DNA of 36,537 bases from Bacteroidales bacterium (lineage in GTDB: Bacteria; Bacteroidota; Bacteroidia; Bacteroidales; F082), in NCBI GenBank assembly GCA_016291135.1, contig JAEFAE010000028.1, positions 1 to 36,537 of the forward strand, given 5' to 3'. Both the position numbers and the translations under genes were made by a program. Shown here piece after piece: positions 1 through 8,684 of this stretch. Position 1 is the first letter of the stretch, and the number at the start of each line of letters is the position of its first letter. The notes beneath the pieces were generated by a model. It saw nothing but the letters and a program-made list of their open reading frames with translations. It searched no databases and was not told the DNA's origin.

Positions 1-551
1 TGTTTAAGAACAAAGTCAGGACGCTATTCAATGCGTATGTGGCTGTTTCCTACACGGCCTTTGCGTTCATACAGAACATCGCTGTTACCGATCAGTATGG
101 ATTCAGCGTGGTGACCATCAATTTTGCCATGTTCCTGTTTGTGGCATACGTCTGGATTAGGGAGACGTTTAGCCCTGATAACAGCTATGAGTTCAAGCCG
201 TTCCAATGGAAATATGTTTGGATGATCGTGCTTGCCTTGTTCGCTTTTTATTGTCCATTTACCAACCATGGAGAAATGGACTGGAGTTTGGCGCATTTCT
301 TCGCAAGGAACACGGCAACGGCTTTCTGCCTGACGACACCTTTGTTCCTGACGATATTGACGTTGAACCTGCCTAATGTGAACATCGTAACCTACCGAAT
401 CACAGCCATCATCGGCGTTATCATCGGGCTGTATAATATGATGAACTTCCTCAACCCGCACACGGTCTTTCTTGGCGTGATTCATTTGCCGCTGCTGATC
501 ATCTCGCTGTACAGTGCTATTCTGAGTTATGGATTAAAAAGAAAAGCATGA
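1..551 (+). CDS. small integral membrane protein, start at or just before window edge
   Basis: The reading frame is open from base 3 to the stop at 549-551. Bases 1-2 are 'tg', so an A just outside the window would make an ATG followed by F-K-N-K-V-R, a typical start of a membrane protein. I prefer this to the internal GTG at 39, which would delete the basic N-terminus. The protein (about 183 residues) has roughly four to five hydrophobic segments separated by short polar loops, and it ends in a positively charged G-L-K-R-K-A tail. I do not recognise the family and see no catalytic motif. The next gene overlaps its stop (ATGA), so the two are probably translated together. Function is unknown; that this is a real membrane protein is fairly certain. 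Confidence 0.7.
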   Translation, partial: FKNKVRTLFNAYVAVSYTAFAFIQNIAVTDQYGFSVVTINFAMFLFVAYVWIRETFSPDNSYEFKPFQWKYVWMIVLALFAFYCPFTNHGEMDWSLAHFFARNTATAFCLTTPLFLTILTLNLPNVNIVTYRITAIIGVIIGLYNMMNFLNPHTVFLGVIHLPLLIISLYSAILSYGLKRKA

Positions 552-787
552 TGACTATCGATACATCCAACCTATGTTCACACCTGTGGAAGAAGCTGTT
601 CGAAGAGGACGGCGAATACCACCGTCTTTGGATGACGGTTCAGGACGATCCGGAACTGACCGCCGTGGTTCGCTCACGCCAGCTACACATCTACCGCAAC
701 GACAAAAAGGTCCTGGTGTTGGCTGGGAAGTCCGCTCCAAAAATCATCAGGGAAGATCGGATTTGCGAGTTGTTATCCGAGAACTAG
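548..787 (+). CDS. hypothetical protein, 79 aa, overlapping the upstream gene
   Basis: The start ATG overlaps the stop of the membrane-protein gene in an ATGATGA arrangement, so the start could be 548 or 551. The product is small, soluble and charged. It has aromatic residues near the start (L-W-K-K-L-F, Y-H-R-L-W) and a C-terminal half rich in K and R. I recognise no domain. Its opening looks like the start of a longer protein, so it may be a shortened relative of something bigger. However, I saw no clear continuation of the frame in the next 60 bases. The 180 bp after it are AT-rich and noncoding and carry the promoter of the next gene. Confidence 0.5.
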   Translation: MMTIDTSNLCSHLWKKLFEEDGEYHRLWMTVQDDPELTAVVRSRQLHIYRNDKKVLVLAGKSAPKIIREDRICELLSEN

Positions 788-916
788 AGTTGCGTTTACT
801 ACTCGCTTTTGTTCCAGGAAGACGAATAGTAAGTGGTTACTGGTAGGGGAATGGCTTGCCTTTGTGACGGTATTTCTTTGTTTATAAAAAATAAAATTAA
901 AAAAAATATATTTTTA

Positions 917-947
917 TTGTCTATGAACAAAGAAATTTATATCTTTG
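917..947 (+). promoter_or_regulatory. Bacteroidetes-type promoter for the DUF4143 ATPase
   Basis: A TATCTTTG element lies at 940-947 (consensus -7 TAnnTTTG). A TTG at 917-919, 20 bp upstream, serves as the -33 element. It sits in a very AT-rich stretch (about 880-945), 23 bp before the ATG at 970. Confidence 0.7.
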
Positions 948-969
948 TGGTTGAAAAACGACAAAGAAA

Positions 970-2175
970 ATGGAAGTTCTCACCAGAAAACACTATGCCG
1001 ATATTGTCGATTCTTGGATAGGCAAAGGCAATATCATTGCCCTAACCGGCTCACGTCGTGTCGGCAAAAGTTTTATCCTTAAAGACTTCATACAGCGCCA
1101 TAAAGAAGAGCCCGATGCCAATATGATTTTTATTGACAAGGAGAAGAAAGCTTTCAAGGATATTAAAAACAAAGACGATCTTGATAAGTGGATTGAGGCG
1201 CGGTTTGTCCCTGACAAGCACAACTACATTCTTTTGGATGAGGTCCAAGAAATAGAGCGATTCGAGGAAAGTATATGCAACTGGTACACGGAAGAAAGCA
1301 CAGACGTCATTATTACCGGGAGCAATTCCAAGACGCTCTCCGGAGACCTGGCTACTTTGATTGCAGGCCGCCATGTGGAGGTGCGTGTCCATCCGCTAAC
1401 CTACGCTGAGTTTTTGGAATTTCATGACCTTCCTGATAGTGACGACAGCCTCATGACTTATCTGACATACGGCGGCCTTCCAGGGCTCAGGAAAGTAGGC
1501 CTTGACAGCGATGAACAAGTTTGGGCTTACCTCACGAGCGTTTTCAATACCATTGTGCTTAAGGACATTGTCGAACGCCATGATATCCGTAACATTCCGT
1601 TTTTGAACAATCTCATTGCCTTTTATGCCGATACAACCGGTAAACTGACCTCTGCCAACAGCATAGCCAAATACATGAAATCGCAGCAACAGAACGTTTC
1701 TACCAATCTTATCCTTCTCTATAGAGGGTTTCTGGCGGAGGCCTTTCTGATTGATGTTGTCCCTCGATACGATATTCACGGGAAAAAGATTTTTGAGTCC
1801 AACGAAAAAGTCTATTGGGATGATTTGGGACTCCGGAACCTCAAAGCTGAGGGTGGGATGGATGCCTATATTGAGAAGGTGATGGAAAATGCTGTTTACA
1901 AGCATCTCTGTTTTCTCGGCTACGAAGTGAAGGTGGGCGTGCTGAACGCTGGAGAAGTGGATTTTGTCTGTACCAAGCCTGGCAAGACCGTATATGTTCA
2001 GGTGAGTTATGTCATCGCAGAGGAATCCACACGTAAACGTGAATTTGGCCCTCTGGAGAAAATCCATGACAACCATCCGAAATATGTCATTAGTGCCACG
2101 CCATTGTTGACTTCGAGAGATGAAAATGGAATCATCCATCTTTCCTTGAGAAAATTCTTTATGGAGGGAATATAG
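970..2175 (+). CDS. AAA-type ATPase with DUF4143 C-terminal domain
   Basis: A 401-residue protein of the AAA_14 plus DUF4143 type. The Walker A motif G-S-R-R-V-G-K-S is at residues 27-34. The Walker B segment Y-I-L-L-D-E is at 86-91, followed by V-Q-E-I. A sensor-like stretch I-I-T-G-S-N-S follows, then the A-G-R-H-V-E-V...P-L-T-Y-A-E-F-L-E-F segment typical of this family. The C-terminal part (about 200-400) ends in a nuclease-fold-like region with G-E-V-D-F-V and Y-V-Q-V-S-Y, resembling a degenerate PD-(D/E)XK core. Members are common and scattered in Bacteroidetes genomes, and their cellular role is poorly known. It has its own promoter and stands alone. The upstream flank is unusually AT-rich, which fits an accessory gene. 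Confidence 0.88.
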   Translation: MEVLTRKHYADIVDSWIGKGNIIALTGSRRVGKSFILKDFIQRHKEEPDANMIFIDKEKKAFKDIKNKDDLDKWIEARFVPDKHNYILLDEVQEIERFEESICNWYTEESTDVIITGSNSKTLSGDLATLIAGRHVEVRVHPLTYAEFLEFHDLPDSDDSLMTYLTYGGLPGLRKVGLDSDEQVWAYLTSVFNTIVLKDIVERHDIRNIPFLNNLIAFYADTTGKLTSANSIAKYMKSQQQNVSTNLILLYRGFLAEAFLIDVVPRYDIHGKKIFESNEKVYWDDLGLRNLKAEGGMDAYIEKVMENAVYKHLCFLGYEVKVGVLNAGEVDFVCTKPGKTVYVQVSYVIAEESTRKREFGPLEKIHDNHPKYVISATPLLTSRDENGIIHLSLRKFFMEGI

Positions 2176-2228
2176 ACAGACTGAATCGATACGAACAAAA
2201 TGGCACATCTACAATAGGAATATAAACC

Positions 2229-3524
2229 ATGAAAGACAAGAAAACAAAAAAACACATCGTGCGCTGGATATTGCTTGCGCTGTTTGTAGTGACGCTTGTG
2301 ATGGCATGTATTTTCTCGCATTTCGGGGGTTTCGGAACGGGGAAATGCGCCGACACCGAAGCGTTTGCGAAATATGCCGGAAAGATTTCGGACATTTCCG
2401 TTCCTGCACAGGCACGGGTCATTGGGCTGGGAGAGGCCACACACGGCAACATCGAGTTCCAGCAACTCAAATTGGAGGTTTTCAAGGTGATGGTCGAAAA
2501 ATACGGCGTGCGTGCCTTTGCCCTTGAAGGCGACTACGGTGGTTGCGAGGTAGTGAACCGGTATATCCATGGTGGAAGTGGAACGGCACAGGAAGCGGCG
2601 GCAGCCATCGGTTTCCCCATCTACCAGACGGAGCAAATGGAACAACTGATTTCGTGGATGCGCGAGTACAACACCATGGCAAGCGCGGACGACCAGCTTT
2701 GCTTCTATGGCTTTGACATGCAGCGCTATGAAAAGAACTGCCATTTTTTGCTTGAAGTCGCAAGAGAACTTGGCATGTCCGTTTCTGAATTGGAGCAAAT
2801 CTGGGACGATGAAAAGGGGTGTTTTTCCGAAACATACGATTCTGGGCAGTGGACAAAAGTCCTTGAGGATGTAAAACGTGAATTGCAGCAATGCGACGCC
2901 CCCCAAGCGGTTCAAGCCGTGCATTTTGCCGACATCCTGCTCCAAAACCAGGAGATCGGGAAGGTGATGGATTCCATGGCTAATGGGATTGTGCTGCGCG
3001 ACAGGTACATGGCCGACAATGTGTATTGGGTCCTTGACCAGGAAGCGGCGCGCGGTAATCATCGCATTTTCGTTTCCGCCCACAACGGCCATATCGAGAA
3101 GCGTCACGAATACGGGACTTCAGGAAAAGCCATGGGAAACCTGCTTGCCAACGAACTTGGCGAGGGCTACTTTGCCATCGGCACCGATTTCTTCAAGGCA
3201 CGAGTTAGTTTGCCCAAAGGAGAAAGTCATATCAACAGAAGCAATCATACCTTCTATTCCTACAATCCGTTGGCCAAGGCCTCAAAAAAATGCGGTTATG
3301 GGATGAGCTGGCTCGATTTCTCGAGAATCCCCGACGATTCCCCACTCAAACAAATGGTCACGGGCTACCTTTGGATGGGTTCTGTGGGCGAAGGTTACTC
3401 CCCGCTCATGGCCATCATGCCGATGGCTTACCGCGTATGGAGTTCGCCTGCCGAGCTTTACGACGGGATGATATTCGTTTCAAAAGCGCAGCCAATCGTG
3501 GTACGCAAAGATGTTCTTGAGTGA
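2229..3524 (+). CDS. membrane-anchored erythromycin esterase family protein
   Basis: A 431-residue protein with a short basic N-terminus, one hydrophobic segment at about 11-31, then a large soluble domain. The domain carries the erythromycin-esterase family signatures: G-L-G-E-A-T-H-G at 67-74 (acidic residue E69, histidine H72), F-A-L-E-G-D-Y at 97-103 (E100), and later S-A-H-N-G-H. These are the conserved Glu/His positions of EreA/EreB-type hydrolases. The transmembrane anchor suggests the domain sits outside the cytoplasmic membrane, unlike the cytoplasmic resistance esterases. I therefore would not call macrolide resistance from sequence alone. No convincing promoter is visible in the 53 bp upstream, so read-through from the ATPase gene is possible. 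Confidence 0.85.
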   Translation: MKDKKTKKHIVRWILLALFVVTLVMACIFSHFGGFGTGKCADTEAFAKYAGKISDISVPAQARVIGLGEATHGNIEFQQLKLEVFKVMVEKYGVRAFALEGDYGGCEVVNRYIHGGSGTAQEAAAAIGFPIYQTEQMEQLISWMREYNTMASADDQLCFYGFDMQRYEKNCHFLLEVARELGMSVSELEQIWDDEKGCFSETYDSGQWTKVLEDVKRELQQCDAPQAVQAVHFADILLQNQEIGKVMDSMANGIVLRDRYMADNVYWVLDQEAARGNHRIFVSAHNGHIEKRHEYGTSGKAMGNLLANELGEGYFAIGTDFFKARVSLPKGESHINRSNHTFYSYNPLAKASKKCGYGMSWLDFSRIPDDSPLKQMVTGYLWMGSVGEGYSPLMAIMPMAYRVWSSPAELYDGMIFVSKAQPIVVRKDVLE

Positions 3525-3601
3525 AGCCGCTGCGGGTGCCAGAGGCACATTGTCCACATTATTGTCCATATAAGGTTTTCGTTTCGGAACGGATAATGCG
3601 C

Positions 3602-3609
3602 TATTTTTG
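3602..3609 (+). promoter_or_regulatory. -7 promoter element (TATTTTTG)
   Basis: The TATTTTTG at 3602-3609 matches TAnnTTTG and lies 54 bp before the ATG at 3664. The -33 region is a T-rich stretch around 3575-3583 without a clean TTTG. It probably drives the cysteine-rich gene and the receptor behind it. Confidence 0.55.
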
Positions 3610-3663
3610 CGGTCGATTTGATATGGAAGAGTAAGGTTCTTACAGGTTTAAAATCACATCGTT

Positions 3664-4095
3664 ATGGAAATATCAAATTGGTTTAAGGGATTCGAGAAAG
3701 GCGTTGCACAGCTTTCACCAGAACAACGGTCAGTTTTCTTCGCGGAATGCGGAAAGAACTGTGTGAAAGGTGGTACGCTTTCGGTTTACCAAAAACTCTA
3801 TGAGGACGCTAAAGGTGACATGGATGTTTTCTTTGAGATGGCCAATGATTTGCCAGGAGTGAAAGGTGAGGTTGTCGAAAAAGGTCGTGTCTATCGGCTG
3901 GTTTTTTTGGAATGCACTTGTGAATTGTGCAAAAAAGGATATGTCACAACACCTTTGCTCTGTGAATGTTCGCGCCAAAGCGTGATGTATTCGATGCAAA
4001 GTTTGTGGAAAGGCAAAAACTTCAACGTAACGCTTTGTCACTCCATCTTGGGTGGGGGAGCGGATTGTGAAATGAGAATAGAAGTTGAAAAATAA
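3664..4095 (+). CDS. cysteine-rich small cytoplasmic protein (possibly DUF6144-like)
   Basis: A 143-residue protein without a signal peptide. It contains nine cysteines at 29, 33, 84, 86, 89, 100, 102, 125 and 135, grouped as C-x3-C, C-x-C-x2-C and C-x-C. The C-terminal ending G-G-G-A-D-C-E-M-R-I-E resembles the closing strand of V4R/4-vinyl-reductase-like folds (pattern G...C-x-F-x-I), as in DUF6144-type proteins. The clustered cysteines suggest metal or iron-sulfur binding, but no ligand can be assigned. Its stop is 10 bp before the best start of the outer-membrane receptor, so the two are probably one transcript. The family name is a guess from memory. Confidence 0.65.
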   Translation: MEISNWFKGFEKGVAQLSPEQRSVFFAECGKNCVKGGTLSVYQKLYEDAKGDMDVFFEMANDLPGVKGEVVEKGRVYRLVFLECTCELCKKGYVTTPLLCECSRQSVMYSMQSLWKGKNFNVTLCHSILGGGADCEMRIEVEK

Positions 4096-4105
4096 ACTCA
4101 AAAAG

Positions 4106-6454
4106 ATGAAGACACTGAAATTGATAACGCTTACCGCTGCATTGCTGATGACGGTTTCAGCATTGGCTCAAAACCAAAACCTGGTCGGCCACATCACCGA
4201 TGAAAACGGCGAACCTATGCCTTTCGTGAATGTGATGCTGCTTTCGCTTCCCGACTCGACCTTTGTGCAAGGAACGGTGACCGATGAGCAAGGTTCATTC
4301 AATTTGCCGACCGACAAAAGAGACGGCCTGCTGAAAGTGTCGTGCGTGGGCTACCAAACCCAATTTGCAAAGCCTACAAACGGCCTGACCATCCAGATGA
4401 CGATGGATGCTCAACTCCTCGGCGAGGTGGTTGTGAAGAGCCAGTTACCCCAAACGCGGCTGACAGGTAACTCGATGATTACCACCATCCAAGGTTCGGT
4501 GCTTGAGGATTCGGGGACGGCACAAGAGATGCTGACCAAAGTGCCTGGAATGACGGGCAGCGAGGACGGCCTTGAGGTCTTGGGCAAAGGCGCACCGATT
4601 ATCTATATCAACGGGCGGCTGATGCGCGACGACACTGAACTGCGCCGCCTGCGCAGCGACGACATCCGCGATGTGGAAGTCATCAACAACCCGGGAGCGC
4701 AATACGATGCCACGGTGAGGGCCGTGGTCCGCATCCGTACCAAGAAACAACAAGGTGATGGCCTCAGCCTCGACCTGAACCTGACCGATGACCAAGACTT
4801 GCAGTACGGTTGCAACACGCCCCGCGGAAAACTCGGCTTGAACTACCGCAAAAACGGGGTCGATGTGTTCGGCTCGGTGTATTATAGGCATACGGACTAC
4901 CGCCAATACAGCAGTTTGGAGGAAATCGCCAACACCACCAAGGTGTTCCGTCAGGCAGGTCCTTACACCATGACTTGGAAAAACGACCAACTCGTTTATA
5001 CCGCTGGCGCCAACTGGCAAGTCTCCGACAACCATTCCTTAGGCATCCGTGCCGACCTGACGCATTATCTCGGCGGCGAGAACAAGGTCATTTATGATGA
5101 GGATGTCTTCGAAAACGACGTCTTCCTCGATCATCTCTATAGCGTGCAGACCAGCAAGGAAACCAAGCCGCTCGGCATCCTCACCAACGCCTATTACAAC
5201 GGCACAGCGGGCAAACTCGGCATCGACTTCAATTTCGACTTCCTGAACACAGCCACCAACACCGATCGCGAAAACGTGGAGCAAAGCCTGATAGAAGATG
5301 ACTTTGTCCGAAGTAGGTCGGGAGCGGAAAGTAGGCTCTATGCCTCCAAGTTGGTGCTTTCCTATCCCGTTTGGAAAGGCAGCATCGAGGCAGGTACGGA
5401 GATGACCTTCGCCCAGCGTCACAATACCTATTGGATTGACAAGCAGACCATTGCCAACACCGATGCCGACATTATGGAAAACAACATCGCGGCCTTTACG
5501 CAATACGCCTGCGACTTCGGGATATGGGGACAAGCCAGCGTGGGGATGCGTTACGAGCACACCTTATTGGACTATAGGGATGTGACCAACAGCGACTTCT
5601 TGTATCGCCCGCAGGACGAGTTCTTCCCGACGGCTTCCTACGCTGTTGCCTTGGGTAAGGTGGAGCTGGGCCTGTCGTATGGCATCAAGACCAACCGTCC
5701 GAGTTTCTTCGCGATGAACGATGCCGTCACTTACATCAGCCGCTATTCGATGCAGGCGGGCAACTCGCAACTGCTCAATGAACGTATTCAGGATCTTACG
5801 CTGAATGTGGGCTACCAATGGCTCGCGTTCACGGCTTCCTACGGGCATTGCAAGAACCCCATCACGCAGTGGGCCTACCTCACCGATGGCGATGCCGCAC
5901 TCATCAAGCATATCAACCTTGACAAACCTGTGAATACCATCGGAGCCTATATTTCGGCGACGCCAAGAGCGGGTATTTGGTCGCTTAACGCCACCGCAGG
6001 CGTGGAGAAACAAGACCTTTGGCTCGATCTTGAGGACATCCATGTTCCGGAAGGTACACGCAGGGTCTTTTTCAACAAGCCTGTCTTTACCTTCAACGCC
6101 TTCAACACCTTGAGTTTCAAGCACAATTGGAAAGTTGACCTCAACTTTATGTTCCGATCGCACGGCCATCAGCTGAATTTCTACAACGATTACAACTACA
6201 TGAACCTTGGCGTTGTCGTGCAGAAGAGCTTCCTGAAAGACAAATCGCTCACCATCCGGGCAGCGGTTCTCGATATCCTTCAGCGCTGTGGCATGAATGA
6301 ATACAGCGACATGGGCTACTACCAAATCCAACAGAACAATGTCTTCTCGACGCACAAGTTCCAAGTATCGGTATATTATCGCCTGAACTCGACGCGCAGC
6401 AAATACAAGGGCACGGGCGCGGGAAAAGATGCGCAGGAAAGAATGAAATCGTAG
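4106..6454 (+). CDS. outer-membrane beta-barrel receptor with carboxypeptidase-regulatory-like domain
   Basis: A TonB-receptor-like outer-membrane protein of 782 residues. I choose the ATG at 4106 over an in-frame TTG at 4085, because it gives a clean signal peptide (M-K-T-L-K-L-I...S-A-L-A, cleaved before Q-N-Q). Residues about 25-105 form a carboxypeptidase-regulatory-like domain (V-G-H-I-T-D-E-N-G-E-P). A plug-like region follows (about 110-215) with Y-I-N-G-R and V-E-V-I-N-N-P-G-A-Q-Y-D-A. The rest is a beta-barrel of the OMP_b-brl_3 type with alternating aromatic strands. No partner SusD-like gene is present, so it is not a classic glycan-uptake pair. The substrate is unknown. It is co-transcribed with the cysteine-rich protein upstream. 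Confidence 0.88.
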   Translation: MKTLKLITLTAALLMTVSALAQNQNLVGHITDENGEPMPFVNVMLLSLPDSTFVQGTVTDEQGSFNLPTDKRDGLLKVSCVGYQTQFAKPTNGLTIQMTMDAQLLGEVVVKSQLPQTRLTGNSMITTIQGSVLEDSGTAQEMLTKVPGMTGSEDGLEVLGKGAPIIYINGRLMRDDTELRRLRSDDIRDVEVINNPGAQYDATVRAVVRIRTKKQQGDGLSLDLNLTDDQDLQYGCNTPRGKLGLNYRKNGVDVFGSVYYRHTDYRQYSSLEEIANTTKVFRQAGPYTMTWKNDQLVYTAGANWQVSDNHSLGIRADLTHYLGGENKVIYDEDVFENDVFLDHLYSVQTSKETKPLGILTNAYYNGTAGKLGIDFNFDFLNTATNTDRENVEQSLIEDDFVRSRSGAESRLYASKLVLSYPVWKGSIEAGTEMTFAQRHNTYWIDKQTIANTDADIMENNIAAFTQYACDFGIWGQASVGMRYEHTLLDYRDVTNSDFLYRPQDEFFPTASYAVALGKVELGLSYGIKTNRPSFFAMNDAVTYISRYSMQAGNSQLLNERIQDLTLNVGYQWLAFTASYGHCKNPITQWAYLTDGDAALIKHINLDKPVNTIGAYISATPRAGIWSLNATAGVEKQDLWLDLEDIHVPEGTRRVFFNKPVFTFNAFNTLSFKHNWKVDLNFMFRSHGHQLNFYNDYNYMNLGVVVQKSFLKDKSLTIRAAVLDILQRCGMNEYSDMGYYQIQQNNVFSTHKFQVSVYYRLNSTRSKYKGTGAGKDAQERMKS

Positions 6455-6543
6455 GATGGAGGATGGTTCATCACATCCCCAATTTGGCTTTAAGCGTTCC
6501 ATTTCAACCCATTATGATTTTCATTTTGAAACGGAGAAAACTG

Positions 6544-6551
6544 TATTTTTG
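6544..6551 (+). promoter_or_regulatory. -7 promoter element (TATTTTTG)
   Basis: The TATTTTTG at 6544-6551 lies 28 bp before the ATG at 6580. A TTTTG at 6524-6528 is the nearest -33-like element, but the spacing is shorter than usual. Confidence 0.55.
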
Positions 6552-6579
6552 CAGACGTTTAGATGTAAACTATTTAGCC

Positions 6580-7302
6580 ATGGAACAAAAGTTTTGTCAG
6601 AGCTGCGGAATGCCGCTTACTAATGAAATCCTCGGTACCAATGCCGACGGTAGCAAGAACGAAGATTATTGTATCTATTGTTACAAGGATGGCAAGTTCA
6701 CCCAAGACTGCACGATGGATGAGATGATTGAGTTTTGTGCCCAGTTTGTGGACGAGGTGAACAAAGGGCTACCGCAGCCTATCACGAAGGAAGAATACAT
6801 CGGCCAAATGAAGATGTACTTCCCGCACCTGAAACGATGGCGTAAGGCTTTGACAATCAACGAAGCCACTCCTGAGAACCCTGCTTTGATGGGTGTTAAA
6901 GACCTTATCGCCAAGATGGCCGACACGTTGCCCATCACCATGATATCGTCGGTCGATGAGGAGGGGTTCCCTTGCACCAAGGCCATGCTGTCGCCTCGGG
7001 TCCGCGAAGGTATCAAGGTGTTCTATTTCACTACCAACACCTTCTCGCTCCGAGTAGCCCAATACAAGGCCAACCCCAAGGCCAGCATCTATTTCTGCGA
7101 TGCCGAAGGCTTCAAGGGCATGATGTTGCGCGGCACGATGGAAGTGCTGACCGATGCCAAGAGCAAGGAGATGATTTGGCGCGAGGGCGACACGGAATAT
7201 TACCCAGGCGGCGTCACCGACCCGAACTATTGCGTGCTGAAGTTCACCGCCATCGATGGTCGTTTTTATAGCGACTTCTACCCGAGGAGCTTTGTGTTGT
7301 GA
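6580..7302 (+). CDS. zinc-ribbon plus pyridoxamine-5'-phosphate-oxidase-like protein
   Basis: A 240-residue two-domain protein. I start it at ATG 6580 because the -7 element lies just upstream, between this ATG and the far-upstream in-frame ATG at 6463. Residues 1-40 form a putative zinc ribbon with C6-x2-C9 and C31-x2-C34. After a helical linker (T-M-D-E-M-I-E-F...), residues about 100-240 resemble a PNPOx-like split-barrel flavin-binding domain of the general-stress-protein type. Visible features are I-T-M-I-S-S-V-D, F-P-C-T-K-A-M, F-Y-F-T-T-N-T and a Y-P-G-G-V-T-D-P-N-Y end region. Such proteins usually bind FMN, F420 or heme; the ligand here is not determinable. The next gene follows after 21 bp, probably in the same transcript. 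Confidence 0.8.
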   Translation: MEQKFCQSCGMPLTNEILGTNADGSKNEDYCIYCYKDGKFTQDCTMDEMIEFCAQFVDEVNKGLPQPITKEEYIGQMKMYFPHLKRWRKALTINEATPENPALMGVKDLIAKMADTLPITMISSVDEEGFPCTKAMLSPRVREGIKVFYFTTNTFSLRVAQYKANPKASIYFCDAEGFKGMMLRGTMEVLTDAKSKEMIWREGDTEYYPGGVTDPNYCVLKFTAIDGRFYSDFYPRSFVL

Positions 7303-7323
7303 GATGAAAATGGCATCATTCCG

Positions 7324-8364
7324 ATGAATCCTATTGCCATCCGTCTTCTCAACCAACAACTGGTTGCTCCTCGGTTTGACGACCCCGTCGAGGTGGTCGG
7401 TCATCTGGGTGCCATACAGGCTCAAGAATATCGTATGATGCGCTGGGCGGTTTCGATGCGAACCAAAAAGCCCTCAGCCAAGGCTTTCAAGGATGCCTTT
7501 GACAACGGGAGCATCATCCGACTTCACCTGATGCGAGGTACCTGGCAGCTTGTGACCGCAGAAGACTATTGGATGATGATCGATCTTTGTGCGGACAAGG
7601 CTCTGGCTGTCACCAAAGGATGGATGAGCAGCAACAACATCTCCATTTCTGATGAGGAAATAATACGGATTAGGGAAGTCCTTGTCCGAACGGCAGGTGA
7701 TCAAGGGAGCGTGACGAAGGAAGACTTTGTCAGGTCCTTGTCCAACAAAGGTCTTTTAATGGATGAACATCGCTTGTCGTACCACATCAGGTTGGCTGAG
7801 TTGTCTGGAGTGTTGTGTAGTGGCGACTTGTTGCCGATGAAAGCCTCCTACTCACTTGCTCTTGACAAGGTCGGATCCAGGGTGAAGGTGGATCGTGATG
7901 AAGCCTTGATGCGCTTGACACGTAAGTACTTCCAGAGCAGGCAACCCGCAACGTTAGAGGATTATGTGTGGTGGTCGGGTTTGAACATCAGTGATTGCCG
8001 AAGAGGTATTGCGCTTTTGGGCGACACGCTCCATGTGGAGCGTTGGAAAGGTCGGATCTTTTACCTGACCGACGATTGTCGCACAAGGGGGTTCAGGAAG
8101 GGTAAGTTCCTACTGATTCCCCCGTATGACGAATACCTTATCGGCTACAAGAGTCGTGATATTGTTTTGCCTGCGGAGCATCGGCACCATGCCCATAGCA
8201 ACAATGGTATCTTTCGACCCATCGTCGCTCGTGATGGCGTCGTCTGTGGCAACTGGTTTCCTTTCAATGAGAATTGTCAAGTGACGTTTTTTAATGGTGA
8301 ATATCGTGTGGAAGACGTCATGGACGCTTGGATGGGTTACAAAAGAGCCATGAAGAAAGATTGA
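7324..8364 (+). CDS. winged-helix DNA-binding protein of the AlkZ/HTH_42 family
   Basis: A 346-residue protein of the winged-helix family related to Streptomyces AlkZ and E. coli YcaQ, which are DNA glycosylases acting on crosslinked or alkylated bases. Family signatures seen are G-A-I-Q-A-Q-E-Y near residue 29, R-L-H-L-M-R-G-T-W-Q-L-V (about 60-75), and a central A-T-L-E-D-Y-V-W-W-S-G-L. The C-terminal L-L-I-P-P-Y-D-E-Y-L-I-G-Y resembles the family's conserved end domain. The catalytic Q-x-Q type motif (Q-A-Q, about 32-34) is preserved, so glycosylase activity is plausible but unproven. It is likely translated from the same message as the flavoprotein gene 21 bp upstream. Confidence 0.82.
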   Translation: MNPIAIRLLNQQLVAPRFDDPVEVVGHLGAIQAQEYRMMRWAVSMRTKKPSAKAFKDAFDNGSIIRLHLMRGTWQLVTAEDYWMMIDLCADKALAVTKGWMSSNNISISDEEIIRIREVLVRTAGDQGSVTKEDFVRSLSNKGLLMDEHRLSYHIRLAELSGVLCSGDLLPMKASYSLALDKVGSRVKVDRDEALMRLTRKYFQSRQPATLEDYVWWSGLNISDCRRGIALLGDTLHVERWKGRIFYLTDDCRTRGFRKGKFLLIPPYDEYLIGYKSRDIVLPAEHRHHAHSNNGIFRPIVARDGVVCGNWFPFNENCQVTFFNGEYRVEDVMDAWMGYKRAMKKD

Positions 8365-8381
8365 TTTGTCTTCGTGTGCGT

Positions 8382-8576
8382 TTACAAGCCACAGCTATTC
8401 CTGATCCTCCCCAACGCCTCCTTCACGATCTTTCGGGGACAACCGATGTTCATTCTGACGAACCCTTCGCCGCCTTGACCGTAAGCGGCACCGTTGCTTA
8501 ACACAAGCCCAATGTCGTTCGTGAAAAAACGCATGAGTTGCTCTTGGGAGAGGCCCAGGGCACGGCAGACCATGCC
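8382..8576 (-). pseudogene. C-terminal remnant of a MalY/PatB-type aminotransferase
   Basis: The minus strand encodes about 63 residues that match the C-terminal end of MalY/PatB cystathionine beta-lyase-like aminotransferases: C-R-A-L-G-L-S-Q-E-Q-L, R-F-F-T-N-D-I-G-L, N-G-A-A-Y-G-Q-G-G-E-G-F-V-R-M-N-I-G-C-P. The preceding 320 or more residues, including the PLP lysine, are absent. The frame upstream is open but does not look like MalY, and it ends near the downstream end of the lipoprotein gene. The 320 bp between 8364 and 8685 contain only this fragment. I read it as a decayed gene rather than a functional peptide. Confidence 0.75.
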
Positions 8577-8684
8577 GACAGCAGCCGCATCCTCGCTGAC
8601 GCTGCAAAACGGGGTGTGTACTCCAAGTCGGCATTCATTCCGTCTCCATAGCGATGAGACCGGGCGGATAGGATTCAGTGAAGA

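Noticed and set aside
833..1021. 62-residue plus-strand frame ahead of the DUF4143 ATPase
   Set aside because: It covers the AT-rich promoter region and looks like noncoding sequence.
4085..4105. TTG start for the outer-membrane receptor
   Set aside because: It would sit inside the previous gene and spoil the signal peptide; ATG 4106 is better.
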